Positions 48,406-61,500 of a stretch of DNA of 64,000 nucleotides are shown piece by piece; position 1 is the first letter of the stretch; each line of letters opens with the position of its first letter. The notes under the pieces were generated by a model that did no database searches, had not been told where the DNA came from, and worked only from the letters and a program-made list of their open reading frames with translations. Origin of the DNA: Erythrocercus mccallii (Eukaryota; Chordata; Aves; Passeriformes; Dicruridae); NCBI GenBank assembly GCA_013397435.1, contig VZRG01002348.1, forward strand, positions 23,956 through 87,955, in the 5' to 3' direction. Both the position numbers and the translations under genes were made by a program.

Positions 48406-50814
48406 GGATTTCAAAGCTGTAAGGAGTGAATTTTCCAGGCTCCCACATGGCACAAGTTTTCAAACCAAACTCATTCCAGCTAAATGGTTTGAACTTCACA
48501 GTGATGTTCAGGAGGTGCTAAATCCACCTGATGGAATTCCCACCCTTGCCTCCAGAAGATGCCACTTTCTCATTGATGCCAAATGTGTGCTTGTTTAAGA
48601 GCACTCTGATCTGCGAGAGGGTCCTGTTAACCAGCTTCATTCCACCCTTCCCTCACCACGTGGATTTTTAATGACAAAAACCTTGTCAAGAGACACTGGC
48701 TGCAGGTGTTTCCAGGGCATAAGAGACATGGCAGTGGGGAAGGCAAGTTCACAGCACAGGCCACAAACCCCTTGGGCCAACCTGGCAGCCACGGCCTGTG
48801 CTGGGAGGTCCAGAGGAGGTCAGTACATCCTTCATATCCGTACGGAGATATTGGGGTGAGACAGATGAAGCTTCATTCCCCCTCTGCAGCTCAGCACCCC
48901 CCTCACCTCAATGGCATCACAGCTACTCCTGCTTCCCTGCTTCAGCCCTGAAAACAGGCAACAGTCCCTGTGTTCAGGGACTGTTCATACCCCTCCTCAG
49001 AACAGCTGTCCAGAGATGCTCCGAGATTCGCTCCTGAGATGAACACCCTGTTAGCAGCTTCTTCAGCACAGTGAGACCTCCAAAAGCTGGGGTGCCAAGA
49101 GCAAAGGGGTAATTCCCTGCACCTGGACCATCAGTATAAAAGGATTTTAAAATAAATGGGGATGCTGCACCCAGCCAAAGTCATTATTTGTGCATAGGGT
49201 TCAATGCCAAATATAAATATGAACTTGAGCTTCTCAGCCCCCTTGGTCACTGTGGTAAATACACATTTTTGTAATTTTGCATGGGACACGCGTAACTTCT
49301 CAGAAGTGACTGCTGCCCTGAACAGTCCAAAGTCTAACCACTAGTAAATGACTTTTCTGTGGATTAAAAAGGAATTTGTTATATAGGAGTTAGAATCAGG
49401 CTCAGGACACAGATCTCTCTATTCATTTAGCTAGACCTAAAAGGATCAGAAGTGATGCTGCTGCTCTCCGGGGCAGGGAAGTTGTGTATCACCACACATT
49501 TTAGTAGAAGTTTAGTGCATTTTAGTGCACCTTTTAGTAGAAGTGGGTAGAAAGGAAAATTAGCAATTGAGGGTAGAAATGGGCAACAGCTACACAAGAC
49601 CGCCTTAACAGCCAGTACTGTGTCCTCCTGAAGAGGGTTAAATGTGTTTAGCCTCCACAGGTTTCCAGCATGAGGAGAAACTGTCCAGGGGTAGAAGAAA
49701 AAGAGGCTGTGTGAAAGCCGGCAGACTTCACTCAAAGCAGCATAATGTTTGCCATACATAAGAGCATCCTTGGCAAGGCAGAGAGGAGCCTATGCTCAGA
49801 AGCCTGGAAGTCTTCACCACAAAATAAAATACCAAACCAGAAAACAAGCATTGCCCAGAGGCACTGGTGGCCAAAACTGCGCCCTCTCCTGCTTTCAAAG
49901 CACAACATTATCTGCCATCGGCTTCAGGTGCCAATACCAGAGAGAAGTCAGGAGGAAACTACTCTTGGAAGTCTCACTTAACACTTGACCGCATCCTTGA
50001 ATATGTGGCCCAGGCTGGGTTCAAAAGCTTTTTGGGAAAAGTGTTGTGCTAGGGATTGTGCAAACACAGAGCTGGCTGGTGGATGGCCCTCGTGCAACAC
50101 AGAGATGTATGCACGCTCTGACAAAACTTACTGAATTAACAACCATTTTGGCTTAATTAAGGGACACTCAGAGGCTCTACTGATAATTGGAGGGGGTGGG
50201 AAAATGATAAGCAGAAGTTTCCACACAGTGTTCCATTTTCCAGACTTCAAGGATGAGTTGGATGCAAGGTCAGATGGGGTATTTTTAGTTGTGCTGGGAG
50301 CACAAGCATAGCAAAGTGGGCAAGGGATGAAGCAAGAAGGAGCTGGAGAGATAATTGGTAGAGGTCCTCATAAAACTGCCCGGGGATGAGCATTACTTGA
50401 TATTTCCTTTAATGACTCCATTAGGAAAAGGAGGGATTGTGCTTATAACCTGAAGATGAGAAGCAGAATGCCACATTGGAAGAAGAGAGCAAAGTGGAAA
50501 TATGAGGTGAAATATGCTGTTGCTGAATTTAACAGCTGGCTGCTTGTAATCTGCCTTTCTCACCTGGAGCAGAAGCTCATTGGTGTGGCATGCAGGAGGG
50601 AGAAGACCTGTCTCAGGTGTTTGAATGCCACTGGTGTGACTTAACTCCTGGAAAAGCCAATGTCAAGCAGGGATGTCAGAAGTACCAAAGAAGAGAGACA
50701 GGGAAGCATTTAACACCACTGAACAGTGCACAGGCAAGATCTTGTTAGAATTCTTCAGAAAATTCTCCAGTTGAAGAAAAAAAAATGCATTCAAGCAGGG
50801 ACAAGCATGGAGAG

Positions 50815-51145
50815 GAGTTTCTAGGATGGTTGGGGGAATGGAAAACCTATTTTATGAAAGGAGTCTTTACAAACTCAACTTGCTCAGCCTGAGGAAACAA
50901 AGGGGGAGATATTACCGCTGTAAAATGCACTGGGGAAGGAGGCAGCACATTGGAGCAATGAAAGAGCTCTTAGACAAGAAAGAAGAGCGCAACTGATCCA
51001 TGCTGGACATGTGGGATGGAAAATAGACATCTGTTTCTAACCTTCAGAGGAATACGGAACAGAAACAGCTTTGCAGTGGGAGGAGCAGAGGCACTTGATG
51101 TAAAGGTGGACCTTGATCACTCGCAGAAGGAACCACCTGGTGGAG
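50815..51145 (+). mobile_element. Old, degraded CR1/L3-like LINE 3' region
   Basis: In the plus sense the order of blocks follows the 3' region of ancient amniote CR1/L3 elements: AGGATGGTTGGGGGAATGGA, a CTTGCTCAGCCTGAGGAAAC block, GGGGGAGATATTACCGCTGT, then TTTCTAACCTTCAGAGGAAT with a GGAACAG...GGAGGAGCAG segment. There are many mismatches and small indels, so it is much older than the other CR1 copies here. The family is inferred from remembered consensus. The region just 5' (50400-50815) may belong to it but I cannot align it. Confidence 0.55.
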
Positions 51146-53983
51146 CAGCTCACAGTTCCTCTGCCCCTGTGATCCCACTGAGGTCAGACCCCGATGCTGT
51201 CACCAGAGCCCTGCCCACCCACCCACACCAGAGAATCTCATCTGGCCTGTTCCCAGCCAGCAGATTTTAGTAGATGTTCTTTCAAGGGAAGGGAAGATGT
51301 ACAGGGAGAAGAAAACTCTTCATCTAGCTTTTGTGCCTAGAAATGGATTTCTCAAATGTCCTGGGATCTCTGATTTGCTTCTACATTTGATATCTGGGGA
51401 TTTTCTCCCAGAAAACTTAAAACTTCCTGTATTCAGCAAAATAAGGGGTTTTTAAAGCTTTCTTTCTTTTTTTTTTTTCCTTCTATTTTTAGATAGTCTT
51501 TCATGATTTCTTTGGAAAAAAGTTGTAGAACTGAATTAGCAAGTGATCAAATGCCGACTATCAGGAACTTCAAACAGCAAGCCAAAAACTTTCTATCAGA
51601 AACAGCCTGCCGAAGAGCAACGTCGGAGAAAAAGGATCTGAAAGATGAGGAGCAATATGCAGGCAACAGCCAGTGCCAGGAATCTCCAGGGTCTGTAAAC
51701 CCTTAAAATGCCAGTCAGACTGGAGTGAAAAACAGCCTGAAAGGTAGAGAGGCATAAAACACTCTGCATGCAACAGCGTTAAATATAAAACTTGGCTGAG
51801 TAGTAAAGAAAGCCAACAAAAACTAGAGGCTCTAGCTAAGCATCCTGCATGCTGTACTCTACAGATAGCAAAGGCTGTGCAATTTAAATCTGTAATCCCT
51901 TCCCAAGCAAAGAGGCTTTTGCAGCAGCGCAATCTGGATGTCACCAGCATATGAATAGGCATCTTGGGACTGATCTGGAGAGCAGAGGTCAAAGTTTAGT
52001 GATGTATGTACTTGTCTCCCTAATGGGTCCTATTGATTATTATCCATAGAAACAAGCAACATCTCCAAATCTGCCTGCTCCTTTGGGCTAGATGCTGGCA
52101 ACCAGGAAAAAGCGCCTTGATCTCCTAGGTCCACGCTGTTTGTGGAACACTGAAGCCCATGATAAGGAAACACACAAAGTGACTGGTGAAACCCAGCAAG
52201 TGGAAAATGGTCAGTAGATCTGTGTAACATCTGCATAGCAATGACATGTGGGAGCACTGTGTCAAAAAATAACTCCTGATAAAATATACTTAAAAATATA
52301 GGATAAAAACATTAGGATAAATGAGGGAAGAGGAAGTCAACATTGCAATTCAATCACCTAAGTGAATTATGCATTGTGGAAGGGGCTGAAAAGCACCAGT
52401 ACAGGTAAAGTCAAATTCACTCTTGTCCAACCACAAGTATTCCAGCCAGGCGTCTTAAATACTGCTGTGAAATTATCCTGTCTGTGCTACAAAGTGGTGG
52501 CAGTCCATTGCTATCTCACAGCACAAACACCATTTTGTTGAAGCATCTTCAACAGGAGAGCAAAAAAAGCACAGGAGGATGGGACCAAAAGTGCCAATGG
52601 TGTGTATTCCTACCTCAGCGAGCGCTGTGGTGGCAGCCAGCCAGCACAGTGGTGTGAGCAAAGCCAGCTCAGGTAGGGCACCGGGAACGCCCTCGGGTGG
52701 AGACTAAGCCAATAAATAAGCAAGGTAAGGGTGATTATCAGACCTCCTCAAACTTCCTGAGTTTGCAAGGTAGAGGCAGAGAAAGCAGGCTCACTCTAGA
52801 GACTTTGGTACTCCCACTTCTAGCTGCTGCCAGGAACTGGAAGTGGGGAAAAAACCCAATCTGCAGCGTTACCCCTGTCTGCAGTATTTCAGAATCTCAG
52901 AAGCCATCCCACTTGGGTTCAAGTTCAGGAACCAGCTCAGGCAGCAGAGACGTCCTGGCTCTCTATGGAGATATTTGTCCACCTCCATAAGGAAACACAA
53001 GGTCTCTAGGGCTGGTCCTGCTGATCTGCCTGAGATCTGGCTGTCTGCTCTGACCATCCTCATCCTCACCCCTCTCCCAGCTTAAAGGCTGGAAAGAGGC
53101 AGAGGAGTTTGGCTGGGCTCCCCTGGACAGCAGCAGCCATTTCCCACCAGTGACTTGTGCTCCTGGCTCTGTGGGATGTGCAGTTTGCTAGCAGGGGTTG
53201 CATAAACCTGGTTATTTCCCTGCACAACCTCACTTTGGAAACAATGGGTCTGCACACCTGAAAAGGCAGAGAAGCTTGGGAGTATAAAGCAAAGCATGGA
53301 CTGTCATCAATATTGAGGCCATAGCACAAACCAGAGCAGCAGCAGCTGTGTTACTCCAGTGGAACTGTAACAACATGATCCCAGCCCCTGTCAGGAATGT
53401 TGTTGTTCAATACACATCTAAGTCACACAACAGCAACAAGCCTGCTGCATGCTCAATTTTCTCCCAGGTACAGCAGATCTGGCTTGCTCTGGGGTGTGTG
53501 AAGGCACTAGCTCCAGGCAGCCAGAGATGCTGTGCTCTGTGCAGCTGATGTTGGGATCACCAGCATCTAGGAGAGCGCAGCTACTCAGGACTCACCAAAA
53601 ACAACGACAACAAAAAAGCTTCTTTTCTCGTAGAGTACAGCTGATTTCCCTTCCTCCCGTTCTCTTAACAGATGTCAGAAAAAAGCATGAATGGCTGCAG
53701 CTCTGTGCTCAACTCACAGCTTTCACACTTGCTGCAGAGCTAGCCTTCTGCTTCTGAACTCAGTTCTGGAAGGTGCTGCTTTTTCAAAAGAAGAATAGAG
53801 AGAAAGGGGGGAAAAAACCCTTAAACACTTAATGGTAAACTCCTTCAAAAGAAAACTTGCTTCAAGCCAAAAAACATTTGCCAAGTTTCAACTAAATGTG
53901 GATTTTCACGACTCTGTAATAAACACCTCAATATAGGGGTTTCAAAATGAGAATGCTGAGACAACTTTGCTCCAAGCAGCTCA

Positions 53984-54001
53984 AATATATATATATATAT
54001 A
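53984..54001. repeat. (TA)n microsatellite
   Basis: About nine TA dinucleotides in intergenic DNA upstream of RYBP. Confidence 0.85.
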
Positions 54002-55369
54002 AAATACATTACTTGGTTTTTTTACAGAAAAATCCAACCACCCTAAGGAGACATTTTATGGTGTTTCCGTTACATATACATATAGAAAAAAACCCCAACC
54101 GAGAACAGAAAAAACAAAATGAAAAGCTGTGGATTTGTGAGTTGCCCATCATTCCAGTCAGGCAGGAGCAGGACTCTCCTCAGAACTAGATCATAGATCT
54201 GGATGCTATTGCAGCAGATTAACCTGAGAGCACTACAGGAAGGAAACATTTCCAGGCGAGAGAAGAGGTTCACTGCAGAAATGCTCTTGCAGAACCTACC
54301 TGGCCTTTTTACCTCATCCAGACTCCAGCCAGGTTTCCCGTGGTCTCTGTGGCTCTGAACCCAACCAGAGTGGTGCTCCAAGTTGTGCCCACTACGGCTG
54401 TAGGTGTCAGAGGGGATCCAGCAGTGCTCTCCGGTGACAGGTAGGGATGGAGTGAACCATTAAACATTCCTGGGGCTGGAAGAGTCTCAGTTCCTGACCA
54501 CTCAGGTGTTGAGTGGCTTATCCTGGTGCATGAGGTGGGATCCCAGAGAAGCAGAGCTCTGAGTGCAAGGGGTGAGCACAGCCATCTCTTCTCAGGGCCA
54601 AACCTGACTGTTTTGCAGACAGACATTGATTTGTTTTGGAATGTACAAAAATGCCCTTAAATCCAATTTAGGCATTAGAGGGAAAAAACCCCACGAGTGC
54701 CGTATGGCAACTTTGCAGCCCCAAAGGCACCTACAGCTTGTTAAGGGACAGAGGTGATCCAAACCAAGCATCGTGGGGCTGCCAACCACAGCATCCCTGC
54801 AGAGATGAGCAGTGGGACTTTGCTGCCAGGGGACCAATGGCCTTAAGCTGGTTTTAATTCTTGCCAGCTCCCTCCTGCTGTCACACAGAGGATTGGGAAA
54901 GCTGCAGAGGGAGCACAATCCGCATTTCCGCAGGGAAGAGACTGTAGTTAGGACTGCAGCCATGAGTTAGCTAAACTTGTCCAAATAAAGCGGGGGGGAA
55001 AGCTACTTATGTTGTTTCCCCAATTTCAGAGCAATATACTTCCCTAGGATCAATTCATAACAGGTTGTTGTGTTCAGAGCTAAAATTAATCTTACATCAG
55101 GAGAATGAATTAAAACAATGAAGAGCTTCCTGCATTCATTGCTAAAAAATTTAATCTTCTGAGAGCTTCCTTTTCTACTTTCCAACTGGCCACCTTGCTT
55201 TCATTCAAGGAAAGCCTGAGTAAAAAAAATGTAAAACTGCTTCCAGGTGGTTTTGGTTAAAGCAAACAAAGAGCTGTGAATTGTGTCAGAGCCTGGTTTC
55301 AAGGCATGGCAGAAGGTGGAGGGTTAGCCAGAAAGAGAGAACCACCACTGCTGAGATACAGCCACTGGC

Positions 55370-55434
55370 CTAATTAGGTGGAATAGCTATTAGTGATTCC
55401 ACCTAATTAGATAATTAGATTAATTATCTAATTA
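55370..55434. repeat. Two overlapping perfect inverted repeats rich in TAATTA
   Basis: Arms 55370-55384 (CTAATTAGGTGGAAT) and 55396-55410 are perfect reverse complements with an 11-base loop. Arms 55404-55417 (TAATTAGATAATTA) and 55421-55434 are also perfect, with a 3-base loop. The two hairpins share 55404-55410, so they exclude each other. TAATTA cores recur within 65 bases. Confidence 0.9.
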
Positions 55435-58400
55435 ACTGAGATTGTTGTTAGACAAAGGCAGGTAGAGCTTCAGAGGTGATAAGGAAGACATCAGGGCAAG
55501 GTTACTCTGATTTATATTGATTTTTTAACAGTTCAAGAACTCCCCTGGTTCCCACATTTATTTATCCAAGTCTTGCTCCTCTAGGGTTGTTTTAAAGTGA
55601 TTAAAGCAAGGAAGGGGGAGGATGTTCTTTCTAAAACAGAGAGAGAGAAAGAAAGGATCTTTTGCTGCAAGTTTTCCCCCATACTACTGAAAATCTGGGA
55701 TTTGGCAGAGCAGAGAAACCAAGTGGGGCAGGAGAATGAGAACTACCTGTGCTCCCTCTACTCCCTGGGCTTGGATCTTGCTGTGCATCCTCCCCACAGA
55801 CCTTTTTGGCTACACAGCGTGTTTGTCTCCGGGGAGAGAGACAACATGTGAGCTAATGATGCACCAACACCGAGCGGGAGCTGTGGCTGGCAGCTTTTCC
55901 TGCATCGCTCGCTCCGTGCTGGCAGTGCTGGTGGGAACCACAAGCCAATTAAGGAGGCCTCGTTGCGGTAGACGTGGCGTAAAAGGAGCATTAGAACGTG
56001 CTGCCCCAGAGACCCAGCAGTCCTGGATACCCAAGGGCGAGCGCAAGGCAGGTTTGCAAGTTTAATAAGCCAAGTCCTCCTCGCTCAGGCGTGAAGATAA
56101 TATTGTGCCAGGCAGGCCCGGGTGGAGGAGGCAGAGCTGGAGCCTCCGGCTTCCACAATTTCAGCCACCTGCTTTGAATTTCACCACCACGGATTCAGGC
56201 GCACAGTGCAGCCCAAATTTTAGGAGGCACGGGAGGGCACACAACTGAATCCACCCTGTCCTTCCCGTCCTACATCTATTGTTAGATGCATCAAGGAATT
56301 TGACCCACTTTGGGAGTTTCTGGTGGTTTTTCACATTCCATTTGTCCTTTCTGACTAACATTTTGCACTTGTGTGTCACAGCCCTGGCTCTGCTCCCTGT
56401 GGTGGATGCTCACATTGCTGGAAAAAGATCCAGCTGCTGTATCCCACTGTGTTTAGAGCTTCTAAGCTCTGAGTGGATCCAGCACATTACCCACACTGGG
56501 TTTTGAGGCATCCTCCATTCTCGCTGAGCTTCCCTCCTCCAGCTGACTGCTTGAATTCAGACCTTACAGGCTTTGCACACTTGTTCACATCAAAACCACA
56601 AGCTTTGCACACTATGACATAACCCTTGCAGAGGCCCATAACAAATACAATCCCAGGTGGGTTTTGGAGCTTGGGTGGTCCCTGTTCATGCTGTAGAGCA
56701 GAAGAGCATTTAGTGATCTGGTAAGTAGGATGTCCTCAGCACAAGGGCTCTTTGGCTCAGCTCCCTGCAGGAATCCTCACAAATCAGCCATATGGCAGAA
56801 GAAAATGGTTTGCACACCTTGTCAGGAGCTCAGAGGTGACTTACTGTTTATCTCCTCTGGCTCTGATTGATCCTGCAGATGCACCAGCCCCTTCCCACGA
56901 CAAACACCTCCCCATCTCATTCCCTGACTTCTACTGCACACCTCTGAGGTGTCTCTTTTGTATGCCCTCCTATTGCTTGACTTCTTCATTCAGCCTTAAT
57001 ACCTGTGTATAATAATAGCTTAATAACTTTATAATAGCTTCAGCCTTTCTCCTGGGAGGTACAGAAATAAGCCTGTCTTTCCTAGTTGCAGGCACTACAT
57101 TAACAGATCCATTATTGGTCACATCAGGACCATTACTCACTCCTGCTCCAGTGCATGTGCCTTGGCATCCTTTTTGGCAAGATGCTCTTCCAGGCCACAG
57201 CAGCAGGGTGTCACTGCCACAGCACTGCCTTGGGTATCTCATGGGGCTGGGCATGTGTTCTGCCAGGTGTGGTATGTGGGGTTCCCGCTCTCTCTTCCTG
57301 CACCCCAAAAAGCCACAGAGGCCACAGCCACAATCTCAGGCAGAACCTGCTGTTTCCTGACCAAACAGCCACGTCTCCATGGGAGCTAAAGGGTTGCAAA
57401 CACAGACCAGCCACATCCCCGTGAGCCGTCGGCCATCTGGTAAGAGTATTGGAGCAAGGGACTTTCAAAGCCAACAGACACTTATTTTGCAGAGTTTTTC
57501 CACTGTAGAGAAAATCACAAAAAAATTCTATTTCATTGTGTCATAATCCTGGTAGCTAAGAGAGATTTTTATCAGTTTCAACAAACTCTGAAACCCATTA
57601 CAGACCTTGGGGAAGGAGCACTCTTCAGCCAGCCATTGGATGTGCTGCTCAGGGAAAAGACAGGTCCCTAGGAATCCTGGAGGGTCATGTTCCCTCTGGA
57701 AAAACTTTCCCCGGTGGTCTGGGTCTCCTTGGAAATCTGTCACCAATGTGCCAAGGCTGTCCCCCATTATCCAGCAGGACAGAAGGAGACCACAGGCTGA
57801 GAGAAATTAATTTAAAGCAGATTTTCAATCCCTATCGCGAAATCTGGTTGTTCTGCTACTGTTTTCACCCAGTTCAACAAGTTGCAGCAGGAAGCAGGCT
57901 GCAAGAAATCAGGCAATAAAGCTGGAGGCTGATCATCCACAGAATCCAGCATCATTCATGTGCTGACCATGTTTGGTGCTGAAGGGCCCAGGTGGGCAGT
58001 TATTTCATTTTTGGGGGCTTGGAAATAAACCAGCACATGTCACTGGCATCTTCAGAGCTCACACCCCCAGAGGACAGTAAATCAGGGAACAGTGCACAGG
58101 CAGTGCATTGACAGTCCTCAGCATAAATATCAATTTTCACACTGTGGTCAGGTTCTGTAAGTGTGGGGAATTGGTGTGGCAACGGGATTTTAACGAGGTC
58201 TGGCTGCGATTAATCCCTTTCTAGGCAGTTCCTCTAAAGGCTCGATTCCTTGCTCAGGAATTACGAGACTGAAGTGAACTGTAAGGGACCACAGTGAACA
58301 CACAGATGAAACCATCCAAAGGATGGAAAACAAAGGTACTTGCTGGAAATTATTAAAACAGCAGAAAAACATGGAACTTACCCAAAATGGAAGGTACATT

Positions 58401-58599
58401 GGAATGAGTAAGAAGTATCATATTGCAATTAATGCAGTACAGGACATGAGAGCAAGACAGAGCCTACCTATGAAAGAGCACTCCAGTACTGGAGCAAAAC
58501 CGGTGGCCAAGCCTGGCACATGTGCTGAGGGACACCCATCCCGGGCTGGGGCAGATAGGAAACAGCAGCAACCCCGACAGGGTGAGATAAAGCAGTACT

Positions 58600-61500
58600 C
58601 TGCAAATAAACTGAAATCAGTCACTCAGGTTCCGGCTCTTACATCATCCACCCTCCTGCTTTTACCCCTGCGGCAGAGAAGATTCCCTGCCCAGAAGGCA
58701 GCCTGGCTGGGAAAAGGGAGAGCGAGTTTGCTTTGCAGGGCAAGCAAACGCCTTCCTGCAGGCGATCTCCATCGCTCTTTATCTGCCCGCAGCTGCTCGC
58801 AATCTGGCCCCGCAGATAAGGAAGGCAGAGCTCCCCATCCTTCCCGTTCCCCCAGCCGGTGAGGTCTGTGCATTTTCTGGAGCTGGGGACGGCAGCGCCA
58901 CGTGGCAGAGAGCGCGGCCAAGTGCCAGGGCTTTGGCTGGCAGGTGCCACGGAGTGGCAGCTGTCCATGGGGATGGCAGAGCAGGCTTCGCATGCGTCTG
59001 CTCCAACCCACAGCCCTCCTGTGCTTCAGGAGGGTGCTGAGGGCAGGGGCTGCTCTGGATCCCTTCCAGACCCATCCCTCCTCTCCATCCTTTTCGCCAT
59101 CCCCCTTCCCAGCTGTAGTAGTAACTCGGTACTAACCCTTCTTTCTTCCAGCTCTGTCAAGTACATCCACTGTAAAAGGGCCAAATTCATCCCAGGTGTC
59201 CACACAGAGGCTTAACTGGAGGGACGCTTGGGATGGATTTAGCCCATTACACAGCGTGTTAATCATATTACTGCAGAAATCTGACGCAGTTCCCAAAGCA
59301 CAAGCTGATGAATCCTCCTGGAGCCCAACAGGCCTCAGAGCCTCGTTCCAGCATGCCAGAGGTTCTTTTATTCATTAATCATATTTGCTTAATAACCTTG
59401 TATCTCTCCAGCGGAGGGAACTGCCAGGCTCACATAAGGTAATTGTGGGATGGCTCTTCTGGAGAGCTGGAAGTACTGGCATTTTCAGATGGTGTGTGTG
59501 GCACAGCCCTGGAGTAATTTCCCTCCTCATCCTCAACTACAAGGGCACGGGGAGGGATGTGAAGCTCTGCATGTGCTTCGTACCCTTCTGTCAGTGCTTC
59601 TCCCTCAGTCTGGCAGCAAAGTTTACGGCAGCAAATTTATGATGTTGCGGGTCTGAGCTGCCTCTTGATTGACAAGCCCCTGCCAAGCAGCAGCAGCACG
59701 TTTAGTGCAGGTAATTACTGATGATGTCAAGGAAAAAATTGCAGAGAAGATCCTGTTCGCAGCCTGTTAATTGTAACTGTTCCTCTCGCTAAAAGTTTTG
59801 ATAGGTGTAATCCATCAAATGTGCTTTATGCAACTTTGCAGTGCTTGACTAAAGGCCGATTTTATTGCTTTAGCAATCAATGGGGGCTGCACTGTTGGAA
59901 GCAGAAGATCCCACTGGTGTTTCCCCATCTCCTGTATCAGCACCCGGTGGAAGAGAGGAAGGTGCTGATTACAGAGCCTGTTTCTCTCTGCTGCTCACTC
60001 ACTCCATGAGGTGTCTGCCGCTCCTGTCGTCCCAGGAGCATTTTTTAGCTCTTGTAGTCTATTAAAGCCTGAGATTAGTGCTCATGTTGTTCCAGCATGT
60101 GGTCTCGCTTTGTAGCTGAGGTTCAGGAACTGCCCTTCTATTAGGCTTGCTGAGAATCAAGCTTTTTAAATATCCTGTGATTAGATCACTGGAAATCTTT
60201 AACTGGCACATTTTCCAAAGTCTGTGCTGTTTGTATGTGGTTTGTTTATCAATTACCCCAGGTTGTCCATCCCTCAACACACTTTTTTCCATACAACATT
60301 TTCTGGGTGTCAGTCCCAGAGCAAGCTAGAATAACACCCCACTAAAGTCCCCAGTCCCCAATACACTTTTCCCCCCGTGTTGTTCAAGGAAAGGATTCCC
60401 AGCTGGCAAATTCTGGGGCTGGAGCATGGAAGGAGTTGTATATTTGATTGGTCATTCCTGTTCAATGTTGCTAACCTCATCCAAACTCAGTTGCACCCCA
60501 GCAGATGATGCACCATCCCTCAAAGGGCCAGGGGCTTGTAGGGGACAGGCAGTGCCCATCTGGCAGCTGCTGCTTCCTCCTCTTCCTCCTCCCAGATGAG
60601 GAGCAGTTTCACATCAGCAGTCTCATGGATGCAGTTAAACTACAGCCTGGGCCAGTTTTAGATCAAGTCCAGGTGAGCCCTTTCCCTCTTCCAAGGGGTG
60701 GTAAATCCCCTTCACATCCCACCAGCCTGGGAGGTGCTGGGGAAGGCCCTCAGCTTGGCAAGGTGCAGCTTTTACCTGGCACTCCCTGTGCTGCCAGCAG
60801 CTGCTGTTAATCCCTCCCGCCAAGGACTGCCTGCATTCCCAGTTTACAGCTGGAAAAATGCAAGAGGACAGGCACCCAGGGACACCAGGGCAGCACACGT
60901 GAGGGGTGCTGCTCGGGGCACAGCAAAACACTCCCCTGCTCCTCCTCCCTTGGCTCATCCCGCCGGAGCAGCACATCCCGCTCCAACACAAAGCAGAAGT
61001 GACGCTGACGGAGTACGACGGGAATGTCAATGCTCTTCCCATCAACAGGAAAGCATATGTGTGTGTGGAGCTGTGTTACTCTTCTTCCTGAAATGCACCA
61101 CCCCAGTCCCCATGCTGGAAATAGAAAACCAGGGACCTGCTGGCACATATGTATGGTGGGAAAGAACTTGGAAAAAATCAATTTAAATGCTTTTAAAAAG
61201 CGAAAGGAAAGCCAACACCCTCGCAAGACAAGGAGACTAAAAACCGCTTCAGCTACTGGGAACAGCCACAAATACTGGCTGGTTCTGGCAGAGTCATGTT
61301 ATTGTTTAATAACATTGCTGGAAAGCTGATTGCATGATTTAAAAGCAACCTTAATAAGAAGTAACTATGAAAATGTTAGTTCTGAAGTTACAGGATTAGG
61401 AGAAAGCAGACTAATCTATGCTGTATGTTAATGACTGAATCAATGTATTAGAGCAGGAATCTGCACTTGATCTCACTGTATAAACCTGCTCGATATTTCA

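Larger units (their letters stand above)
46271..50814. other. Intergenic DNA upstream of RYBP, proximal part
   Basis: This region contains the 16-base tandem repeat at 46447 and a possible MIR remnant at 48355. Otherwise I see no gene, no splice-site-bounded coding pattern and no clear repeat. Distal promoter or enhancer elements are possible but nothing in the sequence singles one out. Confidence 0.65.
51146..58599. other. Intergenic DNA upstream of RYBP, middle part
   Basis: This holds the (TA)n at 53984, the nested inverted repeats at 55370-55434 and a small hairpin at 58312-58326 (CCATCC-AAA-GGATGG). I recognise no coding exon or dated retroposon. Short open frames show no domain similarity known to me. 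Confidence 0.65.

Noticed and set aside
58323..58862. 179-codon plus-strand frame with a basic, Gln/Ser-rich product
   Set aside because: GC-rich half has few stop codons. No known family and no supporting promoter or splice signals.
60698..61186. 162-codon frame beyond the exon-like segment
   Set aside because: It is in a different frame from the segment at 60596 and shows no protein similarity I know. The donor at 60673 argues this region would be intron.
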